Part shown: piece after piece, positions 48,590 through 57,823 of the stretch
How positions within the stretch are numbered: position 1 is the stretch's first letter
Layout: each line of letters starts with the position of its first letter
Source: Epiperipatus broadwayi
Lineage: Eukaryota > Onychophora > Udeonychophora > Euonychophora > Peripatidae
Length of the DNA stretch: 64,000 nt
NCBI GenBank assembly: GCA_028023455.1
Contig: JAQFVV010012510.1
Location: 1,777,420 to 1,841,419, forward strand
Reading direction: 5' to 3'
Notes under the pieces: model-generated
Told to the model about the DNA's origin: nothing
Seen by the model: the letters and a program-made list of their open reading frames with translations, nothing else
Databases searched by the model: none
Made by a program: the position numbers and the translations under genes

Positions 48590-50047
48590 GCTTCTCTTTA
48601 AAATATTCTTTTAATATCAATCGATAAAACCAGAATATGTTAAATTGAATATGCTTTTGATGGTCTTAAATCAGAAAAAGCCTTAAGAATAGATAAATGG
48701 TTTTCAAGAATTTCTAAACAAAAATTAGGATTTAAAGCAAAAAGTATGTTTGGAGAAGACTGTTTATAATATTATTTAGTCAGAAACTATTTCAAAAATT
48801 TAATGTAAGTGTAAAATTATAGCCATCTTAAAAACAAATAAACTCAACAATAATTCTCAAAATTATCATCCAATATCATTAAAATGTATTCCCAACAATT
48901 TCACCAATAGTTGAGAACCTTATCTCTACATCAGGCTGAATTTAAATCAGGAAAAAGATGATGTGAACAAATTTATTTTCAACAATTCACATTACAAAAG
49001 TTTCAAAATAAAAAATGATACTATTTTTATTGATATAATTAATCTCAGTTTATAACTTTGTTTGGAAAAGTGTTCTAAAAGTTTTTTTAAGTTTTTTTCT
49101 TGGCTAAATACTTCCCAATAGAAAAATTGAAATGACACTAAATGATAATCATAGTAGATACAAAATTTACAGAAAGATCTACTGCTGAGTTTAGTTGTCT
49201 CACTTTATTAATATATTCATCAATGAACTTCCACATACAGAATACAGGATATTTAACTTTGCTGATAACATTGCTTTGATTGGTGATCTTATTCCAAAAT
49301 TAACAAAGACAATATGTTCAATTGTTTTTCTAAATAACAGGTAAACAATCTTGTAATCTGTAAATAATTTTTTGTAATAATAGAATAAAACAGAAACTTA
49401 TTCTATGTTACTACAAAGTAACCTTGGGTCTAAAGTTAGGCCTAAAATAATTCTAGAAATAAACTCTTTGAAAGCTAATGAGCACTAATTAGAATTATGA
49501 TGCTAGTATTTTATAGTCAGATTTCTTAATATTAATATATTTCATTGGTAAATACTGTGCCCTGTTTTAAAAAAAAGAGACCATACTAAACTTCTGGATA
49601 CTCATTAAACCTTACTATGAATCTATTCTTTTACAGTGGTTTTCTAATCAATCATTTGAATCTATTCCTTTGCAGAAGCTTTCTATTCTTTCGCATATTC
49701 TTCTATCAGATATAGTTTTACCATCTATAACTCATCTCAAATCTTCTTTATGGATGTTCAGATATGAATTTACAACTAAAAAATTGTCATAAAAATAAAC
49801 TTCTTACAAGATTTGAAGAAAAGTTATTTTTCCAGATTTAGCAGTAAAAACAAACAATTTTGGTCTTTTTAAACCTTACTGGTTCTTAACAACAGATTCA
49901 AGACAACCCGTATTCATGGAACTCATCTACTTCATAAATAAAACTTAACAAATACTGACCTACATAAATATGAATAAACACAAAATTACATGGTTAATGA
50001 GTATGGATACAATGCCAGAATTGAAGAATTTAATAAAGCTATTACTG

Positions 50048-50343
50048 TTAAATCATTAAGCATCACATGCTCACCATCTCTTATACTAGCACATAATTGT
50101 TTATAAAAAAAGGCAAAACTCTCCATACAGTACCACCCTGTGCCAACCAGAGTAATCAATGGATTCCAGAAGGCTGATGCATAAAATCCCTATCTAATGC
50201 CTACTCATCCAATATCCCCAGATTAGTTTCTGGCTTGTGGCCTTCATCAGTGAGGAGGGATTTTATGCTCAAGCCTTCTGGCATCCATTGATTACTCTGA
50301 TTATCACAAGGTGGCACTACTGTATGGAGAGTTTTGCCTTGTT
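50048..50343 (-). mobile_element. Family A foldback element with 14-bp TSD
   Basis: TSD TAAAGCTATTACTG (50034-50047) and TAAGGCTATTACTG (50344-50357), one mismatch. Order: AAGCATCACATGCTCACC, left arm AGGCAAAACTCTCCATACAG to CATAAAATCCC, cassette (minus, 50215-50256), then the right arm back to CTGTATGGAGAGTTTTGCCTT. Arms about 93 bp (50100-50193 and 50254-50343). Inserted in the LINE fossil. Confidence 0.9.
50215..50256 (-). ncRNA. Hammerhead ribozyme-like motif, family A copy 3
   Basis: TCCTCA, CTGATGA, AGGC-CACAA-GCCA, GAAACTAATC, cleavage, TGGGGA on the minus strand. All core bases match. One G-to-A change breaks the second pair of helix III (ACU/AAU). Helix I six pairs. Confidence 0.7.
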
Positions 50344-50390
50344 TAAGGCTATTACTGATTCTAGAATTTAGTTAGAATTTTTATAGATTG

Positions 50391-51404
50391 CTTTATGATA
50401 TTTTGTTAATAGTTAAGTTGCCTAAAAACCACATGCTAAATAAATAATACCTCATAAGAACATAATATCTTTATTTTTGATTTTGCATCTTAATAATATA
50501 AGGGATAATTAAATTTTATGCTATAATTCTAAAATCAAAAAGACAGAATAAATTGTATTAAGGAAATAAAAAACAATGTTAAATTACTAACAACCTAGCA
50601 TAGGTATATCTAAAGATTTTGTTAACATTATTTTTATGGGAAAAAAGTTATAATACTGAAAATTCCCATCATTATTTTAACATTCAATAACAATAATTAT
50701 GTTATTAATAACTATACAGCAATGAAAGAATAAAATATCATTCAAAAGCAAAAGCTTTGTGAGATAGAAAGCTACAACAGTATGCATTCTTCTAGTTTCT
50801 ATTACGGCAATTCACATTTGTGACCTCAATACTTTTTATGTCAACTCTTCAATTTTTTTTAGAAACAAATAAATAAATGTAACAATTGATATACCTGTTC
50901 CATCAATTATACATTTAACTTTCACCAACTCTATATATTCTCAAACTGGTATTTATAAATATAGTACTTTTTGTAATTCAATTGTTAACACTTTTTTTCT
51001 GAGCCAACGTAGTATCTGGTAAAATGAAAATACATGCTGAAAATATCGTTTTTTAAATAATCTTTAGCTTTATTACTGCCTAACATGCTTTCAATGTATT
51101 TTTACTATATCATATTCATGGCATATAGTGGTGTGATTGAATGGTACTTTATATCAATGTTTAATCAATTGTTTACATATTCAATTTTAATTTTAATTTG
51201 AATATACAAATAGCCTATTTCTTTGAAATGGGTACTGAATAAACCTGTCCTATATTTCAAAGATTGCACATAAATTAAAAAATATATGTAAAAATAAATT
51301 TAATATAAGATTTCAAACAGTTCCATCACTTAATCAATAACTCTAAAGATACTATACCAAATGAATCGAGATATGAAGTGGTCTATAGAATTAAGTACAG
51401 CCAA
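50391..51404. other. AT-rich stretch, nothing recognised
   Basis: No supported feature. Confidence 0.4.
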
Positions 51405-51636
51405 TCAGCTTGTAGTGCTGCATATTATGGGGAATCAAGGGCCATTTTGTCAACAAGACTTACCCAACACAAGTATTTATATAATAGAGCCTTCAAGACA
51501 AAAACACATTTCAATATTTACAGACCATGAACAGAAAACTAGTCATAGATTTGAGATAGTGCACACACAGAGAGAGGATAGAAAATGGAAGATTAAAGAA
51601 GCATGCACAATAGCTGATGACCGTTTTTTCTATTAA
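51405..51636 (+). pseudogene. PLE GIY-YIG endonuclease fragment
   Basis: The first frame (51412-51527) reads SAAYYGESRAILSTRLTQHK then YLYNRAFKTKTH: the YYGES motif and Arg helix. A frameshift near 51520 moves to SIFTDHEQKTSHRFEIVHTQ and EDRKWKIKEACTIAD, holding the catalytic Glu. A stop follows. The IN-R-E C-terminal block and the RT are missing. Layout matches the 8.3-kb lineage. Confidence 0.85.
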
Positions 51637-52494
51637 CAAAAAAGAAACAAGTATACACATTTCAAAGAAATAGGCTATCTGAATATTTAAATTTTTAATT
51701 AAAATTGAATACATAAACAGTTAATTAAACTTTGACATAAAGAACCACTTTATCACACTACTAGAAGCCATAAATATGATATAGTAAAAATATATTAAAA
51801 GTATGCTAGGCACTAATAAAGCTAAATATTATTTTTAAAAATCTTTTCTGTGTGTATTTTCATTTTACCAAATATAGTACTTATAAAGACTCAATCATTT
51901 CTAAAAATCCATTTCTTTTCTCATCTTTTTAAAACTTATTCAGCAATTATTCACATTCAATTTATTATAAGCTATTTTTATATTTGAAAATTCTACAAAT
52001 AATTTTTTATATTCTTTATAAGACATTTTACGCAACTAAATAATAATGAATTAATTCTTCCACAGCCATTTCCTTAAATCAAATTTATTTTAAATCTTCC
52101 CAGGATTTTATGTATTAATATATTGAGTTCATGACAACACATGAATCTGTAGTTTTGATAGTATGGTATATATATTCAAAATGAAAAAGAAAAGAAGAAA
52201 CAAATGCAGATATAAAATTGTAAAATACTCTAAAATGACTCTAATATTAATCAATTGACTGACAATATTTGTGATATTTTAAATAATATTATTTAAAATT
52301 ATATAAAAAAATCTATTTGATACAAATATTTTGTTGATTTATTTCTGATTTTAACCAAATCTAAAGTTTTAATATAATTAAAACACAGTTTATATTATAT
52401 ATTAATAAAAACAAATCACATATCACATGACCTATATATATATATATATATATAGCTTGCATTATAATAAATAAAGAGCATGATAATAGCCCTG
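51637..52494. other. AT-rich stretch, nothing recognised
   Basis: (TA)n at about 52433-52454. Confidence 0.4.
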
Positions 52495-53400
52495 AACAAG
52501 CTTTTTTATGATAAATGCCACAGGAGAAAGCATTTTAAATCTTTATCTAGGATTATCCTCATCCCCAGATCAGTTTTATATTGAGTAACTGACTTTAGTT
52601 TAGGCCCAAATGACTTTTTCAGTTGAAGAGCTGAATTTGAAGACATATAGATGTTTGAAAATTTCAGATCTTTTTCATAAAATTAAGTATTAAATAAATG
52701 CTCCTAGCTTCTTATTGAAGACAGCCATAGCTCGAAACTTGTCTGGAGATGGGGACAATCCTAGATAAAGATTTCAAATGCTTTCTCTTGTGGCATTTAT
52801 CATAAAAAAACCTTGTGTAGAGCTATTAGCATGTTCGTTATTATATATATGTGGGAGATGATCCAGACCAACTGATGAGTGCTGTTTTAGTACAAAATAC
52901 ATATATTGGATATCATTTATCTTTTTCATATGTATGTGGTTGTGTATCAGTTGTATAAAGTGGAATGGGTGACTAAAGGGAGTTTGAAAGTCTAGGTTCA
53001 AATCCCCTCCAATTACATCTAGCTTAAAAATATATATGCTATACTTGTATTTAAATATTATAATTAAAACAGAAAACTACTTTTGTCTAAATATGTGCAG
53101 TAATTATAAAAGTTGTTTTCAATATTTTTATCTTTAAAGAGATTAATAAACTAAGGGAGTAAATCCTCCTTTCCCAGGCTATTACTTAAAAGCACTCTAA
53201 ATGTTGAACAAAGAATCAAGACTTCAATGAATTATCCACCTTTGTCAGCATTATTGATATTTCAGAGTGAAATTAATCTTTCAACCATATAAAAAATAGC
53301 ATTTAAGAGTTATTATACTCATAATTAATTATACAAGACTGGAAAAAGCATCTCACTATTAACATCTTGATTGTAATAATTAAAATATAATATGTAAATT
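52495..53400. repeat. Composite foldback and hammerhead repeat
   Basis: Foldback arms 52503-52571 and 52741-52809 (AAATGCCACAGGAGAAAGCA and its complement). Between them TTATTGAAGACAGCCATAGC then TCGAAACTTGTCTGGAGATG is a hammerhead-like relic (GAAACUUGUC, broken CUGAUGA). A second cassette at 52867-52915 has CTGATGA, stem GTGCT-GTTTT-AGTAC and AAAA in place of GAAA, followed by TACATATATTGG. The tail TCTAGGTTCAAATCCCCTCC at about 52992 and the 53.15-53.3 segment match 2.0-2.4 kb. Confidence 0.7.
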
Positions 53401-53419
53401 TTAAATTAAGTATAGATCA

Positions 53420-53465
<46 letters not shown>
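53420..53465. repeat. (TA)n(TG)n microsatellite
   Basis: About 11 TA then about 12 TG units just 5' of the LINE. Confidence 0.95.
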
Positions 53466-56400
53466 TTGCTATTAACTGAAAGGGGACCCTTTGATTCCTC
53501 TTGGAGGCCTTAAAGGAACTGAGCAGGGCAAATTCCTAATGTCCACTCCATATGTTCTTGTCATTACAGCTGTTATTACTATGTGATTATTCATATAGTA
53601 TATGAACATGGATGGGCTGCTCACCAACATGCATTAGCCAGCGTGGTGAGTTTATTGGCTTTTTACCTCTGAGTTTAAGATCAAGAAACACCGTGGTCTT
53701 TCTTCTCAGTGCCTGATAAGGCAGAATGAATGTTTGTGTAAATGATAAATATTTTTCCAATACATATATACAATTATGACAGACAAAAATAAAGCATGGC
53801 CCTTATTCCCAGGAGGCTGTAAAGTCACCAACCAAGGCAGCGGTTGGTGGCCAAAGGCAGAGGGTGCTAAGAATCCCCTGATTGCGGACCCAGGCTGCCA
53901 TTTGATGACGACTTTTTATTTAGGTACTTACAACTGCAGATCACTTTCAAGTGAAGGAAGATTGCAAGAATTAGAAGAAGAACTGTCTTATATTAAATGG
54001 GACATTATTGGACTTTGTGAAGTTAGAAGAAAAGGAGAAGAAACAATTGATTTAAAAAGTGGACATATACTCTATTATAAAGGCACACATATTGGAAATA
54101 CAAGTGGAGTAGGATTCATTATAAATAAAAAGTGGAAGAACAATATTGTGGAGATTGATGGTGTATCGGACAGAGTGGCAAGATTAGTTATACAACTTAA
54201 TAGCAGATACCAAATGCAGATAATTCAGGTTTATGCCCCAACAAGTTCTCATAGTGATGAAGTAGTAGAAGATTTTTATATGGATGTACAAAAGGCTTTT
54301 GATCAGAGTAAACAACATTTTAAAATTGTTATGGGAGACTTTAATGCTAGAATTGGTAGACAAATGAAAGATGAAATTGCTGTAGGTAATTTTGGTTATG
54401 GTAATAGAAATGAGAGAGGACATAGACTTGTGGAGTTTGCAGAAAAAGAAAAACTTTATATTATGAATTCATTTTTTGAGAAAAATGTTAAAAGGAAATG
54501 GACATGGAAGCATCCAAATGAAGGTACAGCAGAATTGGATTATATTTTGACTAACAGAAAATACATATTTCAAGATTGTAATGTTCTTAATAAATTTAAC
54601 ACAGGAAGTGATCATCGATTAGTAAGGTGTAAGTTATGTGTTAATGTAAAACTAGAGAGACAAAAATTATTAAGAAAAACAATATTTACAGTTGATATTC
54701 CTAATCTTCAGAAACATTCTAATGAATTTAAATTAGAACTTACAAATAGGTTTCAAGTGTTAGGAGATTTTGAACATGATTCAGATTTGAATGAAATTAA
54801 TATGAAAATAACTGATACACTTTTAAAAACTGCAACAAACATAGCTGGTAGAAAAAAGCAGCAATTGACTAATAAAATTTCTACTGAGACTAGAGAATTT
54901 ATGAAGAAAAGAAGGAATATGAAGATATACAAAAATGATGTATTAAAAAGAATTGAATATCTCGAATTTTGTAAAATGGTACGGAAAAGAGTTGAAAATG
55001 ATATAAGAAAGTATAACTGTGAAATAGCAAGGAAAGCTGTAGAAGAAAATAAAAGTCTCAAAAATGTTAAACAACATTTTGGTATTGGTAGGAAATTTAT
55101 ATCTGCAATAAGAAAAAAAGATGGAATTATTACTAAAAAGAGAGATGACATCATGAAATTGGTAGAAGATTTTTATCAAGAATTATATAGTAATAAAGAA
55201 CAAGTACCTCCTATATCTATTACATCTTCCGAATTGCCCAGAATTTTAAATGAAGAAGTGAGACATGCAATTAAGTGTATGAAGAAAGGAAAGGCTCCAG
55301 GAAATGATGGAATTATAATTGATATATTAAAAGAAGCAGGTGAAGAAATAGAAACAATTTTAGCAAAGTTATATACCAAATGTCTAAATGATAAAGATGT
55401 ACCGGAAGATTGGAAGAATGCAGTAATAATATTAATATTTAAAAAAGGTGATAAAGAAGATATTAGAAATTACAGACCTATCAGCCTTTTATCAGTTTTA
55501 TATAAAATTTTTACCAAGATAATTACAACTCGTCTACAGAGAACTTTGGATTTCCACCAACCAAGAGAACAAGCTGGATTTAAAAGTGGTTTTAGTACAA
55601 TAGATCATATCCAGGTATTGAGAGAAGTCATAGAAAGGACAAACAAATATGAGTTGTCATTATGTTTTGGATTTGTAGATTATGAAAAGGCATTCGATTC
55701 TATACACATTTCTTCAGTGATTAAAGCATTGGATCATCAAGGTATAGATCCAGGATATTGTCATATTTTAAAGAATATTTATAAAAATGCAACAGCAACA
55801 ATTAGATTACATAATGATACTGGAAAAATCAACATTGAGAAAGGTGTAAGACAAGGTGACTCCATATCTCCAAAACTCTTTACAGCAGTGCTGCAAGAAG
55901 TATTTTGTGGATTAAAATGGGAAACTAAAGGAGTGAAAGTAAATGGAGAGTATTTAAGTCATTTAGATTTCGCAGATGATGTAGTTGTTTTTGCAAATAA
56001 TGCTTCAGAGCTGCAGGAAATGTTGCAGGAGTTAGCAGATGAAAGTAGAAAAGTAGGACTAAAGATAAATGTTAAAAAGACTAAAGTAATGTTTAATCGA
56101 TTTGCTCAAAATATGAAAATAAAGATTGATTATGAAGAATTAGAAGAAGTTAACAGTTACAAATACCTTGGTCAGATTATTAATACAGATGGAAACATAA
56201 TGGAGGAAATTAATCATAGAATTAAACTTGGTTGGAGTGCTTTTGGTAGAAATAACTTGATACTAAAAGGAAATATGCCTATGTGTTTGAAAAGGATGGT
56301 TTTTAACAAATGTGTTTTACCAGTTCTTACTTATGGATCTGAGACTTGGACACTTAATAGAAGAGCAATACAGAGACTTCAGACCACTCAAAGGAGTATG

Positions 56401-56746
56401 GAGAGATGTATGTTGGGAGTAACAAGAAGAGATCAAAAACGCAATGTATGGGTAAGACAACAAACAGGTGTTACTGACCTTATTGAAAAAATTAAAAGAT
56501 TGAAATGGAGTTGGGCTGGACATATTGCTAGAAGAGATGATAATAGATGGACAATTGAAATTTTAAACTGGATTCCAAGAGATTGTAAAAGACCCAGAAA
56601 GAGACCACATGTGAGATGGATGGATGAAATAAGAAAATGTGCAGGGGTGTTGTGGAGAAGAGAAGCTAAAGATCGGAGAAGATGGATTAAACTTGGAGAG
56701 ACCTTCATCCTGCAGTGGATTGATAATGGTTGATGATGATGATATG
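53466..56746 (+). mobile_element. RTE-type LINE, apparently full length
   Basis: Consists of about 310 bp of 5' leader (from the end of the TA/TG tract), one intact ORF and a very short 3' end made of TGATGATGATGAT. RTE elements typically have a single ORF (endonuclease then RT) and a short 3' end with simple repeats, as here. The true 5' edge and TSD are hidden by microsatellites on both sides. Relatives at 24.9-26.6 kb and 17.98-18.13 kb are truncated or decayed. Confidence 0.88.
53776..56733 (+). CDS. RTE LINE endonuclease-reverse transcriptase, intact 985 codons
   Basis: Polyprotein for target-primed reverse transcription in the nucleus. Residues about 48-285 are the exonuclease-endonuclease-phosphatase type nickase: TYNCRSL (52), CEVRRK (Glu about 82), VYAPTS (152), MGDFNARIG (186), LDYIL (255) and GSDHRLV (277). 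About 490-780 is RT: KAPGNDGI (505), NYRPISLL (565), QAGFKSGFSTIDH (600), FVDYEKAFDS (634), GVRQGDSISPKLF (690), HLDFADDVV with catalytic FADD at 732-735, and GLKINVKKTK. The C-terminal 200 residues carry YKYLGQIIN, TYGSETWTL and the basic RLKWSWAGHIARRDD block common in this group. Proteins of this type are often labelled craniofacial development protein 2-like in databases. No stop or frameshift, and catalytic residues present, so it may be recently active. The first Met could be the one at residue 44 instead; the first 40 residues look non-conserved. Confidence 0.95.
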   Translation: MTDKNKAWPLFPGGCKVTNQGSGWWPKAEGAKNPLIADPGCHLMTTFYLGTYNCRSLSSEGRLQELEEELSYIKWDIIGLCEVRRKGEETIDLKSGHILYYKGTHIGNTSGVGFIINKKWKNNIVEIDGVSDRVARLVIQLNSRYQMQIIQVYAPTSSHSDEVVEDFYMDVQKAFDQSKQHFKIVMGDFNARIGRQMKDEIAVGNFGYGNRNERGHRLVEFAEKEKLYIMNSFFEKNVKRKWTWKHPNEGTAELDYILTNRKYIFQDCNVLNKFNTGSDHRLVRCKLCVNVKLERQKLLRKTIFTVDIPNLQKHSNEFKLELTNRFQVLGDFEHDSDLNEINMKITDTLLKTATNIAGRKKQQLTNKISTETREFMKKRRNMKIYKNDVLKRIEYLEFCKMVRKRVENDIRKYNCEIARKAVEENKSLKNVKQHFGIGRKFISAIRKKDGIITKKRDDIMKLVEDFYQELYSNKEQVPPISITSSELPRILNEEVRHAIKCMKKGKAPGNDGIIIDILKEAGEEIETILAKLYTKCLNDKDVPEDWKNAVIILIFKKGDKEDIRNYRPISLLSVLYKIFTKIITTRLQRTLDFHQPREQAGFKSGFSTIDHIQVLREVIERTNKYELSLCFGFVDYEKAFDSIHISSVIKALDHQGIDPGYCHILKNIYKNATATIRLHNDTGKINIEKGVRQGDSISPKLFTAVLQEVFCGLKWETKGVKVNGEYLSHLDFADDVVVFANNASELQEMLQELADESRKVGLKINVKKTKVMFNRFAQNMKIKIDYEELEEVNSYKYLGQIINTDGNIMEEINHRIKLGWSAFGRNNLILKGNMPMCLKRMVFNKCVLPVLTYGSETWTLNRRAIQRLQTTQRSMERCMLGVTRRDQKRNVWVRQQTGVTDLIEKIKRLKWSWAGHIARRDDNRWTIEILNWIPRDCKRPRKRPHVRWMDEIRKCAGVLWRREAKDRRRWIKLGETFILQWIDNG

Positions 56747-56750
56747 TGTA

Positions 56751-56764
56751 TGCTCTTCCGATCT
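56751..56764 (+). other. Probable Illumina adapter remnant in the assembly
   Basis: TGCTCTTCCGATCT is identical to the last 14 bases of the standard Illumina adapter end. It lies between the LINE tail and a TA microsatellite, a place where assemblies often break and are patched. Confidence 0.75.
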
Positions 56765-56767
56765 ATA

Positions 56768-56805
56768 ATATATATATATATATATATCATGGATCATATA
56801 TATAT

Positions 56806-56838
<33 letters not shown>
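56768..56838. repeat. Interrupted (TA)n microsatellite
   Basis: Two TA tracts separated by CATGGATCATATATATATCTT. Confidence 0.9.
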
Positions 56839-56841
<3 letters not shown>

Positions 56842-56999
56842 ATAATAATGTTCCAGGCTAAATAAGTATAAATGGGTGGAATCCACTTCTATTGATAAAA
56901 GGAAATTGCCTTCACAACAGTTTGAAATTCTTGATTGTTATTTATATTGGGATTGTCTAAGTGTTGACTGGTTTCTAATGGATATAAATAAAGGGAATA

Positions 57000-57165
57000 A
57001 ATCACTCACACCCAGGCTGACTTACAAGCACTCTAAATATTCAACAAAGGATTAAAAATAGAATAAATCCATAAAAATGAATCCACATATTCTTGGTCCT
57101 TTATTTAACATTTAGAGTGCTTTCAAATCATAGCCTAGGGAAGAGTGATTTAATCCCTTTGTTTA
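57000..57165. repeat. Foldback repeat, about 75-bp arms
   Basis: AAATCACTCACACCCAGGCT... on the left pairs with AGCCTAGGGAAGAGTGATTT on the right; both include GCACTCTAAAT/ATTTAGAGTGC and GGATTAAAAATAGAATAAAT-like inner sequence. Related arms at 2.25-2.6 and 53.2 kb. No hammerhead inside. Confidence 0.8.
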
Positions 57166-57419
57166 CATATAATTACACTATGTTTAATTTGAAGTTCAAA
57201 GAGATTAAAGAATAATTTTGATTAAAAATATATTTTTGAACTTATTTGGTTTTGATGAACATACATTAAACAACAATCACTGTAATATAATTATAATCTT
57301 GGTTTTTATTAAGAAAAAAGTACTTAATTTATTCTTTATCAAATTGAGACATTTTTTTAGTATCTAATATAAATATATAAATTCACCATTCCTTTTCTTT
57401 TTAAAACTTGTTTTATTCC

Positions 57420-57823
57420 AAACTATAATTTTCTTTCTCCTTCCATACAACGTTTCAACTACATTCTGTAGTCATTATCAAGTTTCCTTAAAATAATAAT
57501 AATAATAAAATAAATAAAAACAAAAATAATAACACAAATAAATAAAATATTAATACATTCCAAATATATAATATTCAAATAAAACCATAATATTATTATA
57601 ATCTACAAATACAATCATTTACCTCCTTCCCTATCTTTAATTATTTCTTTTAAATTACCTTTATAAATTAATACTCTTCTTATATAAATTTATTATATAT
57701 TCTCTAAATCTTTACCCATTAACATTCTTTTTATAACCCTCCCCCCTTTTTTTATTTTTATATATTATTCCTATATTATCTTATTTTTTATCTCTATTTA
57801 TTAACATTCTATTTAATACTGGT
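57420..57823 (-). repeat. 3' end of second PLE with hammerhead-like cassette
   Basis: Minus strand at 57449-57490: ACTTGATAATGACTACAGAA then TGTAGTTGAAACGTTGTATG. It has a six-pair stem II (GACTACA/TGTAGTT), GAAA and a self-complementary ACGU helix III followed by U. The CUGAUGA box is altered (CTTGATAA). Lies about 335 bp downstream of the endonuclease stop. Confidence 0.5.

Larger units (their letters stand above)
48590..50390 (+). pseudogene. Fossil non-LTR retrotransposon (Jockey/CR1-like RT)
   Basis: Scattered RT blocks in changing frames: YHPISLKCIPNNFTN (48868-48912, the YRPISL box), QAEFKSGKR (about 48935, the QAGFR box), KFQNKK then FYDI-like IDIINLS (the catalytic first Asp region), and FINIFINELPHTEYRIFNFA with DNIALIGD (49209-49290, the YADD box changed to FADN). 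A later segment (ILKKRDHTKLLDTHLNL-like) fits the post-RT region. Numerous stops. The block order fits the Jockey/CR1 group rather than the RTE at 53.8 kb. A family A element is inserted near its 3' end. Confidence 0.72.

Noticed and set aside
54184-56790. Seven minus-strand open frames overlapping the LINE
   Set aside because: Antisense of a long AT-rich, Lys/Glu/Asn-rich coding region; composition (Ser/Phe/Ile rich) is typical of shadow frames.
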